DNA of 57,762 bases, taken from positions 1 through 57,762 of the forward strand of contig JAHHRZ010000015.1 of assembly GCA_020025515.1 (NCBI GenBank), written 5' to 3'. The stretch comes from Oscillospiraceae bacterium. Lineage in GTDB: Bacteria; Bacillota; Clostridia; Oscillospirales; Oscillospiraceae. Under the pieces are notes generated by a model. It saw only the letters and a list, made by a program, of their open reading frames with translations. It was not told where the DNA came from and made no database searches. The position numbers and the translations under genes were made by a program. Positions 44,465-52,763 of the stretch are shown one piece after another. Each line of letters opens with the position of its first letter. Positions within the stretch are counted from its first letter, which is position 1.

Positions 44465-44688
44465 CGGATGTAATCACCTGCGTGGCAAATTTTCTGGGAA
44501 TCGAAGAATCAGACCTGGACGAAAGTGCTGACCTTCAGATGGATCTTGGGCTTTCCTCCTTTGATCTCATGGCTTTGAGCTGTGAATTGGAGGAACACTT
44601 CCACACCAAAATAGACGCCGAAAAGCTGACAGGCGTTCGCACCATCTTAGATTTGAAGGCCGTCACTGCCCAGGCGCTGGCCGTATAG
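44461..44688 (+). CDS. Acyl carrier protein 2
   Basis: 75-residue free carrier protein. The attachment site reads MDLGLSSFDLMALS, so serine is present (about residue 33) but Asp before it is replaced by Ser. The rest of the helical pattern is normal (LEEHFHTKIDAEKL). Overlaps the ligase upstream and precedes the amino acid:carrier ligase by 43 bases, so it could accept either the acyl or the aminoacyl group. Confidence 0.9.
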   Translation: MTDVITCVANFLGIEESDLDESADLQMDLGLSSFDLMALSCELEEHFHTKIDAEKLTGVRTILDLKAVTAQALAV

Positions 44689-44731
44689 AGCCCCCTCATT
44701 TGTCCATATATTGCACACAAAGGAGCCTGCT

Positions 44732-45922
44732 ATGAAAACAATCGAGTATCAAACATGGGATATCAACGCCGCAGACCTTCCTATTTTTTCGGATATGCTC
44801 ACCTATATTTCCGAGTATATCTTTCAAGTTACCAAAGAGGAAGGAAAGATCCTCATTGATATTGAGGAGTCCAAAGAAACCGAAATCCTCCAGAAAATTG
44901 AGCAGCTTCGCCAATATCTTTCCCTGGACGAAGTGAAAAGCAACCGTGAAGTCTCCACAAAGGTGTTGAAAGATTACACCCAATCCCACCCGATCAATCA
45001 GGAAAATGTATACCGGCAGCTCATGGAAAGCGGCAGCGTAATCAAAATGACAGACGGTGCCTATGCCTATACGGGGCTGTTTCTGAAGGTCTTCCGCTAT
45101 TTCTGCCGTAAAATTGATGCCTTTGGCAAGCAGTGTTTCCCTAACATCCAGGAAATGGAGGAATCTGTTCTGTATCCTGTGGAGGAATATGAGCGGGGTC
45201 ATTATTTTGAAAGCTTCCCCCACCACATCATGTTCCAGACCACATTAAAAAATGATATCGAACTGCTGGACCGCTTTTCCAAAGAGGGTGCCGGAAACCC
45301 GGAATTCTTCTCCAACCAGAATATGAAACGGCCGAAAAACGTGATGCGTCACGCCGCATGTGTTCCCATCTACCCCATGCTGAAGGATGCACTGATTCCG
45401 GAAAAGGAACCCCGCTATTTCCTGATTTCCGGCAAATGCTTCCGCAACGAGAGCGGAAATATCTGCGAGCTGATGCGATTAAACGAGTTTTATATGAAGG
45501 AATATGTCTGCATCGGTACGCTGGAGCAAACATTGGATATGATTGCCAAGGCCCGGGCCCTCTGGGAAGAATGGATTGAAACATTCGGTCTGCACGCCAC
45601 CATTGAAACCGCAAACGACTCCTTCTTCGCAAACAACTATAAAAAGCTGAAAATTTTCCAGATTCTCGGCGATTCCAAGCAAGAATTCCGGGTGCTGATT
45701 CCCCACAGCGGCGCATTTTGTGCCGTAAGCTCCTCCAATGTCCATCGAACCCACTTCACCAAAAGCTATAACATCCACAATGAACACGCCCTCTGTCAAA
45801 GTGCCTGCTTCGCCTTCGGTATCGAACGATTGGCCTATACCCTGCTGGCTCAGAAGGGACTGGATGTGGGAAAGTGGGACGAAGCCACAAGACGAGAAAT
45901 TTTGGGCGATGAGGCTTCGTAA
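44732..45922 (+). CDS. Class II aaRS-like amino acid:[carrier protein] ligase
   Basis: 396-residue homologue of the seryl-tRNA-synthetase catalytic core. Motif 2 is GKCFRNESGNICELMRLNEFYMKEYV (residues 234-259) and motif 3 is CFAFGIERLAYTLL (359-372). Cys210 (RHAACVPIYP), Glu252 and Cys330 match the kind of zinc-binding set used by atypical seryl synthetases and amino acid:[carrier protein] ligases to select small amino acids. The tRNA-binding coiled-coil of SerRS is missing, so it most likely adenylates an amino acid and loads a carrier protein. AAAGGAG precedes ATG 44732. Last gene of the operon. Confidence 0.88.
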   Translation: MKTIEYQTWDINAADLPIFSDMLTYISEYIFQVTKEEGKILIDIEESKETEILQKIEQLRQYLSLDEVKSNREVSTKVLKDYTQSHPINQENVYRQLMESGSVIKMTDGAYAYTGLFLKVFRYFCRKIDAFGKQCFPNIQEMEESVLYPVEEYERGHYFESFPHHIMFQTTLKNDIELLDRFSKEGAGNPEFFSNQNMKRPKNVMRHAACVPIYPMLKDALIPEKEPRYFLISGKCFRNESGNICELMRLNEFYMKEYVCIGTLEQTLDMIAKARALWEEWIETFGLHATIETANDSFFANNYKKLKIFQILGDSKQEFRVLIPHSGAFCAVSSSNVHRTHFTKSYNIHNEHALCQSACFAFGIERLAYTLLAQKGLDVGKWDEATRREILGDEAS

Positions 45923-45980
45923 GCGAGCCCTGCGGCCAGTGAAGAAACTCCAAGGCTGCCCCATCGCTTCCTAACCAAAC

Positions 45981-46026
45981 AAAAGGAACTGACCGCTGAT
46001 AAAATCGGCTGTCAGTTCTTTTTTCG
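45981..46026 (+). terminator. Terminator of the biosynthetic operon
   Basis: Stem GAACTGAC / GTCAGTTC extended by A/T pairs, followed by T6. The following 195 bases up to the next gene hold no recognisable gene. Confidence 0.88.
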
Positions 46027-46220
46027 CTTCAAAGGACTTCCCTGCTGAAATTGTAATTATTGGATGAAAAAATATTCTTTTTTCCGCCTTACATGCTCCA
46101 AACCGGACATACTATCAATATCGAAAGATACCTGAGAAATGTCTGCTATGAACCCTTTGTATCAGCACCACTGGTGGTTTCACAAGCATCATTCACAACT
46201 GACGCAAGGAGGATGTTCTA

Positions 46221-46979
46221 ATGCGTAATCAATCAAGACAAACGCCTGGCCGTGCCGCCGCAGCCTGTCTTCTGTGCGTGCTGACCCTGGGGTTGGTTTG
46301 TGCAGGCAGGGTCTGCGCCCACGGTATCGGGGTGGATGGAGATTTGATTCGGGTGTTTACCGTCCGAAATTATTTTTATTATGATCCCAACTATGAAATG
46401 AATATGGATGTTCCAAATCTGCGAGATCCCAAGCACAGTGAAGGTGCTGAGCAAATCAACAAGGAAGTGGATGCGTTTACCGCCAAGCTGGCAGAGGCGT
46501 TTCATGAGGAGCAGGAAGCCCTGGGGGACAAAGGACATGGCGCAATTTTTGTGGAGTATGATATTCTGAGAAACGACGAAAACTGGTTTACCCTGAGACT
46601 GACGGTGAATCGCATTGCAGGCAGCAGTGATACCTACTATAAACTCTATCATCTGGACCGAAAGACCGGGAAACTCATAACCTTCTCCGATCTGTTCTGC
46701 TCGCCGGAGTACAGGAGCATCATCCGGCAGGACATTCTGAACCAGATGCAGCAGCGCATGGCCCAGGACGATACTCTGGTATACTTTACCGGGGAAGAAA
46801 ATCCCTGGGAAATTCCAGCGGATCAGAACTTCTATTGGAACGATAAGGGCCATCTGGTCATTCTCTTTGACAAATATGTGGTCTCCCCCGGCTCCATGGG
46901 AACGCCTGAATTTGCAATCGATCCAAAGACCTTGTGCAGCATCCTGAAACCTGAATATCAGGAATTTCTGTCCCAATGA
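46221..46979 (+). CDS. Secreted DUF3298/RsiV-like protein
   Basis: 252-residue predicted secreted protein. A signal peptide (AAAACLLCVLTLGLVCAG) precedes a domain with the DUF4163/DUF3298 layout known from RsiV-like proteins: YYKLYHLDRKTGKLITFSDLF, then FYWNDKGHLVILFDKYVVSPGSMGTPEFAI. There is no cytoplasmic anti-sigma part here, so a lysozyme-sensing role is not implied. CAAGGAGGA precedes ATG 46221. It lies after the operon terminator and is probably independent. Confidence 0.82.
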   Translation: MRNQSRQTPGRAAAACLLCVLTLGLVCAGRVCAHGIGVDGDLIRVFTVRNYFYYDPNYEMNMDVPNLRDPKHSEGAEQINKEVDAFTAKLAEAFHEEQEALGDKGHGAIFVEYDILRNDENWFTLRLTVNRIAGSSDTYYKLYHLDRKTGKLITFSDLFCSPEYRSIIRQDILNQMQQRMAQDDTLVYFTGEENPWEIPADQNFYWNDKGHLVILFDKYVVSPGSMGTPEFAIDPKTLCSILKPEYQEFLSQ

Positions 46980-47032
46980 ACCCTGCCGAGTACCGCCGGG
47001 TCTGAGCAGCTTCTGCCCGCTGCATAAAAATC

Positions 47033-47073
47033 AGCTCCCTGCACACTTTCATCGGGTGTGCAGGGAGCTTTTG
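47033..47073. terminator. Bidirectional terminator between the DUF3298 gene and htpG
   Basis: 14-base perfect stem AGCTCCCTGCACAC / GTGTGCAGGGAGCT between convergent genes. Confidence 0.85.
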
Positions 47074-47093
47074 GGATTTAGAAGGATGCAGCC

Positions 47094-48998
47094 TTACTTC
47101 ATAAGCTTGCAGACAAGCTCTGTATAGGCCATGGGGTCCTCCAGAGGAAGATCTGCCATCAGCAGAGCCTGATTATACAGAAGCTTTGCATAGTCGGAAG
47201 CCTTCTCAGGATCGGCGGTGACATAGCCTTCCAGCGCCTGGAAGGCGGGGTGCTCGGCGTTGACTTCCAGAATCCGCCCTGCGGTGAAGGCAAATTCGGG
47301 ATTGTTCCGCTTCATATACTTCTCCATCTCGAAGCTCATACCGGCATCGGGCACCAGGCTGACGGGATAATCGCCCAGAGAGGTGGAAAGACGAACCTCC
47401 TTGACCTTGTCCCCCAGAGCCTCCTTCACATAGGTCAGGACCTCCTTCAGGGTCTCTGCCTTTTCCTCGGTCTGCTTCTTTTCTTCCTCCGTCTGGAGAC
47501 CCAGATCATCGGTGCAGGCGTTGCAGAAGTCCTTCTCTGCATACTTCATAAGGGTCTGGGGAATGAACTCATCCACATCCTCTGTGAACAGGAGCACATC
47601 ATAGCCCTTATCCTGCAACGCCTTTACCTGAGGCAGCTTGGACAGACGGTCCTTGCTTTCGCCGGGGGCGAAATAGATCTTCTCCTGGCCCTCTGCCATG
47701 GCGTCCACATACTCCTGCAGGCTGATCAGCTTGCCTTCCTTGAGGGACCAGAACAGCAGCAGATCCTGGCAGGCATCCTTGTGCGCGCCATATTCCGCAA
47801 CAGTGCCGTATTTCAGCTGACGGCCAAAGGAAGCGTAGAACTTTTCATACCCTTCCCGGTTGTCCTTCATAAGCGACAGCAGCTCTGCCTTGACCTTCTT
47901 TTCCAGATTCTTGGCAATGAAGGCCAACTGGCGGTCATGCTGCAATAGCTCACGGCTGATGTTCAGAGACAGGTCCTGAGAATCCACAATACCACGGACA
48001 AAGCGGAAATGGTCAGGCAGCAGATCCTCGCAGTTGTCCATAATCAGAACCCCGGAGGAATAGAGCTGGAGGCCCTTTTTGTAGTCCTTGGTATAGAAAT
48101 CATAGGGGGCACGGCCGGGGATATACAGCAGCGCCTTATAGGTGACGGCACCCTCCACGCTGAGGTGCAGATGGGCGGCAGGCTTCTCATAGTCGAAGAA
48201 CTTTTCCCGATAGAAACGATCATATTCTTCTTCCGTGACATCCTTCTTGCTTCTCTGCCAAAGAGGAACCATGGAGTTCAGTGTCTCGATCTCGGTGTAG
48301 TCCTCATACTCCGGCTCTTTCTTTGCTTCCTTTTCTTCCTCGGTCTGCTCCTTCATCCGGGACTTGGTGACCTCCATGCGGATGGGATAGCGGATATAGT
48401 CGGAATATTTCTTGATGAGGTTACGCAGCTCATATTCCTCCAGGAACCGGCTGTACTTCTCATCCTCGGTATCGGGCTTCAGCTTCATGATGATATCAGT
48501 ACCGGCACTCTCCCGCTGGGCAGGCTCGATGCTGTAGCCATCGGCACCGCTGGACTGCCACATAAAGGCTTCATCGGAGCCGTATTTTCTGGAAATCACG
48601 GTAACGGTCTCCGCAACCATAAAGGCAGAGTAGAAGCCCACGCCGAACTGACCGATGATGTCGATGGCCTCCTGCTTTTCCATGTGCTGCTTGAAGTCCA
48701 GAGAACCGGACTTGCAGATGGTGCCCAGATTTTCCTCCATCTCCTGACGGCTCATACCCAGACCGTTGTCGGACACCGTGAGGATGCCGTATTTCGGCTC
48801 CCGCTTGATGGTGATTGCAAAATCATCCCGGTTGAGGCCCACCTTTTCATCTGTCAGTGCCAGATAGGCCAGCTTGTCCATGGCATCGGAGGCATTGGAG
48901 ATGATTTCACGCAGGAAAATCTCCTTGTGGGTATAGATGGAATTGATCATGAGATCCAGAAGCCGCTGAGACTCAGCCTTAAACTGCTGCTTTTCCAT
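47094..48998 (-). CDS. htpG: Hsp90-family chaperone HtpG
   Basis: 634-residue ATP-dependent chaperone. The GHKL ATP site is visible: REIISNASDAMDKL, DNGLGMSRQEM and IGQFGVGFYSAF. Start 48998 (MEKQQFKAESQ) fits the family; an ATG 15 bases upstream abuts the ribosome binding site. Transcription is heat-shock controlled through a perfect CIRCE operator at 49035-49061. Confidence 0.96.
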   Translation of the reverse strand: MEKQQFKAESQRLLDLMINSIYTHKEIFLREIISNASDAMDKLAYLALTDEKVGLNRDDFAITIKREPKYGILTVSDNGLGMSRQEMEENLGTICKSGSLDFKQHMEKQEAIDIIGQFGVGFYSAFMVAETVTVISRKYGSDEAFMWQSSGADGYSIEPAQRESAGTDIIMKLKPDTEDEKYSRFLEEYELRNLIKKYSDYIRYPIRMEVTKSRMKEQTEEEKEAKKEPEYEDYTEIETLNSMVPLWQRSKKDVTEEEYDRFYREKFFDYEKPAAHLHLSVEGAVTYKALLYIPGRAPYDFYTKDYKKGLQLYSSGVLIMDNCEDLLPDHFRFVRGIVDSQDLSLNISRELLQHDRQLAFIAKNLEKKVKAELLSLMKDNREGYEKFYASFGRQLKYGTVAEYGAHKDACQDLLLFWSLKEGKLISLQEYVDAMAEGQEKIYFAPGESKDRLSKLPQVKALQDKGYDVLLFTEDVDEFIPQTLMKYAEKDFCNACTDDLGLQTEEEKKQTEEKAETLKEVLTYVKEALGDKVKEVRLSTSLGDYPVSLVPDAGMSFEMEKYMKRNNPEFAFTAGRILEVNAEHPAFQALEGYVTADPEKASDYAKLLYNQALLMADLPLEDPMAYTELVCKLMK

Positions 48999-49034
48999 AA
49001 TTATAAAACACATCCTTTGATGAAATTGATAGTC

Positions 49035-49061
49035 TTAGCACTCTTTGCCTCTGAGTGCTAA
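49035..49061. promoter_or_regulatory. CIRCE operator (HrcA site)
   Basis: Perfect TTAGCACTC-N9-GAGTGCTAA. It overlaps the expected transcription start of htpG, 37 bases before the start codon. Confidence 0.96.
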
Positions 49062-49066
49062 GACTA

Positions 49067-49094
49067 ATTATAGCTGCATTATAAAAAATTTCAA
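49067..49094 (-). promoter_or_regulatory. Promoter of htpG
   Basis: Minus strand TTGAAA, 16-base spacer, perfect TATAAT, immediately upstream of the CIRCE operator. Confidence 0.75.
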
Positions 49095-49177
49095 GGGGGT
49101 ATTGTAAAAAAATTATGTTTATTTATTGAATTTTTTATGGTATACTGGAAAAAGTATTATTTTGAAAGGAATCTGAT

Positions 49178-50785
49178 ATGATTACTGTAAATAACCTTAG
49201 TATGCAATTCGGCGGCCAGTGGCTGTTTCAGCATGTAGATCTGCAGTTCAGTGCCGGCAACTGCTATGGCATCATTGGCGCCAATGGTGCAGGTAAGTCC
49301 ACTTTTTTGCGCATTTTGTCCGGTGAGCTGGATTCTACCTCCGGCAATGTGTCCATGAAGCCCGGTGTCAGAATGTCCGTTCTGAAACAGGATCAGTTCG
49401 CCTATGACGAGCATACCGTGCTGGACACCGTCATTATGGGCAACGAGCGTCTGTACAGCGTGGGAAAGGAAAAGGACGCTTTGTATGAAAAGCCCGACTT
49501 TTCCGATGAAGACGGCCTGCGTGCTTCCGAGCTGGAGGCCGAGTTTGCCGAGCTGGGAGGCTGGGAAGCGGAGTCCGATGCCAGCCAGATTCTCCAGGGT
49601 CTGGGCGTTCCCACCGACCTGCATCAGGACATGATGGCAGACACCGATCCCCGCCTCAAGGTGAAGGTCCTGCTGGCACAGGCCCTCTTCGGAAATCCCG
49701 ATATCGTGATGCTGGACGAGCCCACCAACAACCTGGACATTGAGTCCATCAACTGGCTGGAAGATTTCCTGCTGGACTTCCCCGGCACCGTGATCGTGGT
49801 CTCTCACGACCGTCACTTCCTGAATACCGTATGTACCCACATCGTGGACATTGACTACGGTAAGGTCAAGATGTATGTGGGCAACTATGACTTCTGGTAC
49901 GAGTCCTCTCAGCTGGTGCAGTCCCTGCTGAAAAACAAGAACAAGCGCAATCAGGAGAAGATTGAAGAGCTCCAGGCCTTCATTGCCCGGTTCTCCGCCA
50001 ACAAGTCCAAGTCCAAGCAGGCAACCTCCCGCCGGAAGCTGCTGGATAAGCTCTCTGTGGAAGAGATGCCCTGCTCTTCCCGCCGCTATCCCTTCGTGGG
50101 CTTCCAGCCCGAGCGGGATCTGGGCAAGGATATCCTCACCGTTAAGAACGTGTCCAAGACCGTGGACGGGGTAAAGCTCCTGGATGATGTGTACTTTACC
50201 CTCACCAAGAATGACAAGGTGGCCCTGGTGGGCGAAAACGAGCTGGCACAGACCACCCTGTTCAAGATCCTCATGGGCGAGTTGGAGCCCGATGACGGCT
50301 CCATCAAATGGGGCGTTTCCACCTCCAGAAGCTACCTGCCCAAGGACAATACCGAGTATTTTGAAAACTGCACCATGGAGCTGGTGGACTGGATCCGGCA
50401 GTACTCCGTCAAGAAGGACGATGTATATCTCCGGGGCTTCCTGGGCCGGATGCTGTTCTCCGGTGAGGATGTGTTCAAGTCCGTCAATGTGCTGTCCGGC
50501 GGCGAGAAGGTCCGGTGCATGCTGTCCAAGATGATGCTCTCCGGTGCCAATGTGGTGCTGCTGGACCAGCCCACCAACCATCTGGACATGGAATCCATTC
50601 AGGCCGTCAACAAGGGCCTCATGTCCTTCCCCGGTGTGGTGCTTCTGGCCAGCCATGACCACGAGCTGCTGCAAACCGTATGTAACCGCGTGATCGCATT
50701 CCAGCCCGACGGCACCATCATTGACCGGATCGGTACCTATGATGATTATTTGGCCTGGATGGAAAGCGAAAAGAATAAGAAATAA
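49178..50785 (+). CDS. ABC-F family ATPase (YbiT-like) with one degenerate ATP site
   Basis: 535-residue soluble protein with two ABC domains. NBD1: Walker A GANGAGKST (Lys40), but the LSGGE signature is replaced by TDPRLK at 156-161; Walker B is VMLDEPTNNLD. NBD2: Walker A reads GENELAQTT, with Gln358 in place of Lys; signature LSGGEKVR is intact; Walker B reads LLDQPTNHLD, with Gln464 in place of the catalytic Glu. So one composite site is complete and the other should not hydrolyse ATP. Related YbiT-like ABC-F proteins act on translating ribosomes. GAAAGGA precedes ATG 49178. Confidence 0.9.
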   Translation: MITVNNLSMQFGGQWLFQHVDLQFSAGNCYGIIGANGAGKSTFLRILSGELDSTSGNVSMKPGVRMSVLKQDQFAYDEHTVLDTVIMGNERLYSVGKEKDALYEKPDFSDEDGLRASELEAEFAELGGWEAESDASQILQGLGVPTDLHQDMMADTDPRLKVKVLLAQALFGNPDIVMLDEPTNNLDIESINWLEDFLLDFPGTVIVVSHDRHFLNTVCTHIVDIDYGKVKMYVGNYDFWYESSQLVQSLLKNKNKRNQEKIEELQAFIARFSANKSKSKQATSRRKLLDKLSVEEMPCSSRRYPFVGFQPERDLGKDILTVKNVSKTVDGVKLLDDVYFTLTKNDKVALVGENELAQTTLFKILMGELEPDDGSIKWGVSTSRSYLPKDNTEYFENCTMELVDWIRQYSVKKDDVYLRGFLGRMLFSGEDVFKSVNVLSGGEKVRCMLSKMMLSGANVVLLDQPTNHLDMESIQAVNKGLMSFPGVVLLASHDHELLQTVCNRVIAFQPDGTIIDRIGTYDDYLAWMESEKNKK

Positions 50786-50796
50786 GGAGAGTTCCT

Positions 50797-51021
50797 ATGG
50801 CTGATCTCACAAAAATCGAATTGGAAGACTGCCCCGACTGCCGGGGTATGGGTGCCCTCAATCACGAGGGCGGCTGGTGCACCTATGTTGAGTGTGTGGA
50901 CTGCGGCGCTCATACCATCTTTGAAGAGTATGGCGATGAGAGCGAGAAGCAAAACGCTGAGGCACGGGTGATTTCCCTGTGGAATCAGGGAAAAGTGATC
51001 CACATGAATCCCGGCGAATAA
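50797..51021 (+). CDS. Small zinc-ribbon protein (Lar-like)
   Basis: 74-residue protein with two CxxC pairs (CPDCRGMG and CVDCGAHT) and a C-terminal AEARVISLWNQGK, the pattern of Lar restriction-alleviation-type zinc ribbons, usually found in phages and mobile elements. It starts 11 bases after the ABC-F gene with AAGGAGAG, so it is co-transcribed with it. Function here is unknown. Confidence 0.75.
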   Translation: MADLTKIELEDCPDCRGMGALNHEGGWCTYVECVDCGAHTIFEEYGDESEKQNAEARVISLWNQGKVIHMNPGE

Positions 51022-51026
51022 GCCGC

Positions 51027-51064
51027 AAGGCCATCCTGTCTGGTTTGACGGGATGGCCTTTGTT
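51027..51064 (+). terminator. Terminator of the ABC-F/zinc-ribbon unit
   Basis: 10-base stem AAGGCCATCC / GGATGGCCTT, extended inside by GTC/GAC. Confidence 0.8.
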
Positions 51065-51099
51065 CATAATTTCTTTACCGAAGATTAGCCGAATTGCCC

Positions 51100-51128
51100 T
51101 TGATGTCAGATGCATAATCCTCTATAAT
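51100..51128 (+). promoter_or_regulatory. Promoter of the CorC/HlyC gene
   Basis: TTGATG, 17-base spacer, perfect TATAAT. A second TATAAT lies 8 bases downstream. Confidence 0.65.
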
Positions 51129-51134
51129 AGATAA

Positions 51135-51335
51135 TTATAATACGTTGGAAGGAGGACCAGGAAACGCCATGGACGACAGTGACGGTAACGCCCGGATGTC
51201 TGTAGATGCCCAACTGAATCTGGTAATTGGAAGAACATGACCTGTGTATCCGCTTTTGGGATAGACGGGCCATGTTTGTGTGCTTTTGGGGCATACTTAT
51301 GAAAGAAGAATTCAATTTAGAAAGAGGTACTTATT
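51135..51335 (+). promoter_or_regulatory. About 200-nt structured-looking leader of the CorC/HlyC gene
   Basis: The leader contains a direct repeat GGAAACGCC / GGTAACGCC (51159-51168 and 51184-51193 region), complementary GTTGG/CCAAC elements that could close a domain, and a second direct repeat of the type GCTTTTGGG near its 3' end. It does not match a riboswitch class that I know. Given the downstream gene, an ion-responsive element is possible. Confidence 0.4.
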
Positions 51336-52658
51336 TTGGGTAATACAGGTATTTTGTTGTTGATTCAGGTTCTTTTGATTGCACTGAATGCAATTTTTGC
51401 CAGTGCAGAAATTGCGGTTCTCTCTTTGAGCGAGGCCAAGCTTTCCAAGCTGGCCTCCCAGGGAAATAAGAGGGCAAAGAGACTTCATCGTCTCACCAGC
51501 CAGCCTGCCAAGTTTCTGGCAACCATTCAGGTGGCCATTACCCTTTCCGGCTTTTTGGGCAGTGCCTTTGCCGCAGAAAACTTCTCTGACGGCATAGTGG
51601 AGTGGCTCATCGGCCTGGGTGTCACCATTCCCCGGTCTACGCTGGATACCATTGCGGTTATGGTCATTACGCTGATTCTTTCCTATTTCACCTTGGTCTT
51701 CGGTGAACTGGTCCCCAAGCGTGTGGCCATGCGCAAGTCCGAACAGCTGGCACTGGGAATCTCCGGCCTCATCGGAGGCATTTCCGTGGCCTTCAAGCCT
51801 CTGGTCTGGCTGCTGTCCGTGTCCACCAACTGCATCCTGCGCCTCATCGGCATTGACCCCAACCAGGATGATGAGGAAGTCAGTGAGGAAGAAATCCGCA
51901 TGATGGTGGATGCCGGCAGCCAGCAGGGTACCATTGACCACGAGGAAAAGCGGCTGATTCAGAATGTATTCGAGTTTGATGATCTGACCGCCGGAGAAAT
52001 TGCCACCCACCGGACAGAGCTGACCATTCTGTGGATGGAAGACAGCTCTCAGGAGTGGGAGAAAATCATTTATGATACGAACTTTTCCCGCTATCCTGTA
52101 TGTCAGGATTCTCCCGACCAGATCGTTGGTATTCTGAATTCCAAGGTCTATTTGCGGCTTGCGGACCGAAGCCGGGATTCCGTTCTGAAACATGCGCTGG
52201 AGCCGGCCTATTTTGTTCCCGAATCCGTAAAGGCTGATGTGTTGTTCCGAAATATGAAAAAGGAACGAAAAAATATGTCCATCGTGCTGGATGAATACGG
52301 CGGCATGGTTGGTCTTGTGACTGTGAACGATCTGGTCCGAGAGCTGGTTGGCGATTTTGATGTGGAATCTACCCCGCCCGTTTCCGAGCTGGAGCAGAGC
52401 ACCTGGCACATTCACGGGAATCTTCCTCTGCGAGATATCGAGGAGGTCACAGGCCTGCATCTGGATACCGGTGAATTTGACACCCTCAACGGTCTGATCC
52501 TGGATGCCGTGGGCAGCGTACCTGAGGACGGAAGCCACAGCATTCAGCTGCAAATGGACGGCTATGAAATTCTGATCCACCGGGTGGAAGATCATCAGGT
52601 CACCGAAGCCACCATTCGACTGCTCCCCCCTGCGGAGGAATCCCAGGAGGAGAAATAA
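51336..52658 (+). CDS. CorC/HlyC (CNNM-like) membrane protein
   Basis: 440-residue integral membrane protein. The N-terminal DUF21 domain has about four membrane segments (ILLLIQVLLIALNAIFASAE; GELVPKRVAMRKSEQ is diagnostic), followed by a CBS-domain pair (about residues 215-330, SIVLDEYGGMVGLVTVNDLV) and the C-terminal CorC_HlyC domain (TGEFDTLNGLILDAVGSVP). Family members move or regulate Mg2+ or other divalent cations; haemolysin is a misnomer. Starts at TTG 51336 with AGAAAGAGG upstream. It has its own promoter, long leader and terminator. Confidence 0.92.
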   Translation: MGNTGILLLIQVLLIALNAIFASAEIAVLSLSEAKLSKLASQGNKRAKRLHRLTSQPAKFLATIQVAITLSGFLGSAFAAENFSDGIVEWLIGLGVTIPRSTLDTIAVMVITLILSYFTLVFGELVPKRVAMRKSEQLALGISGLIGGISVAFKPLVWLLSVSTNCILRLIGIDPNQDDEEVSEEEIRMMVDAGSQQGTIDHEEKRLIQNVFEFDDLTAGEIATHRTELTILWMEDSSQEWEKIIYDTNFSRYPVCQDSPDQIVGILNSKVYLRLADRSRDSVLKHALEPAYFVPESVKADVLFRNMKKERKNMSIVLDEYGGMVGLVTVNDLVRELVGDFDVESTPPVSELEQSTWHIHGNLPLRDIEEVTGLHLDTGEFDTLNGLILDAVGSVPEDGSHSIQLQMDGYEILIHRVEDHQVTEATIRLLPPAEESQEEK

Positions 52659-52694
52659 GCCCCGCTCCCGGTTTTGGTTTGTCCCAATTTAGTT

Positions 52695-52745
52695 ACGGCC
52701 TCCTCTTTGCTGTTTTCGTGACAGCAGAGAGGAGGCCGTTTTCTT
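52695..52745 (+). terminator. Terminator of the CorC/HlyC gene
   Basis: 12-base stem ACGGCCTCCTCT / AGAGGAGGCCGT with an inner TGCTGT/ACAGCA pair, then a T-rich tract. Confidence 0.88.
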
Positions 52746-52763
52746 TGATGATTCAGAGCAATT

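Noticed and set aside
34353..45922. Whether the operon is an NRPS or modular PKS cluster
   Set aside because: There is no condensation domain, no multidomain ketosynthase, acyltransferase or thioesterase. All enzymes are small and mostly free-standing.
44732..45922. Reading the aaRS-like gene as a second seryl-tRNA synthetase
   Set aside because: The tRNA-binding coiled-coil arm is missing and the gene sits beside a carrier protein gene in a biosynthetic operon.
51135..51335. The CorC leader as a yybP-ykoY, M-box, NiCo, fluoride or c-di-GMP riboswitch
   Set aside because: The conserved core sequences of these classes, as I know them, are not present.
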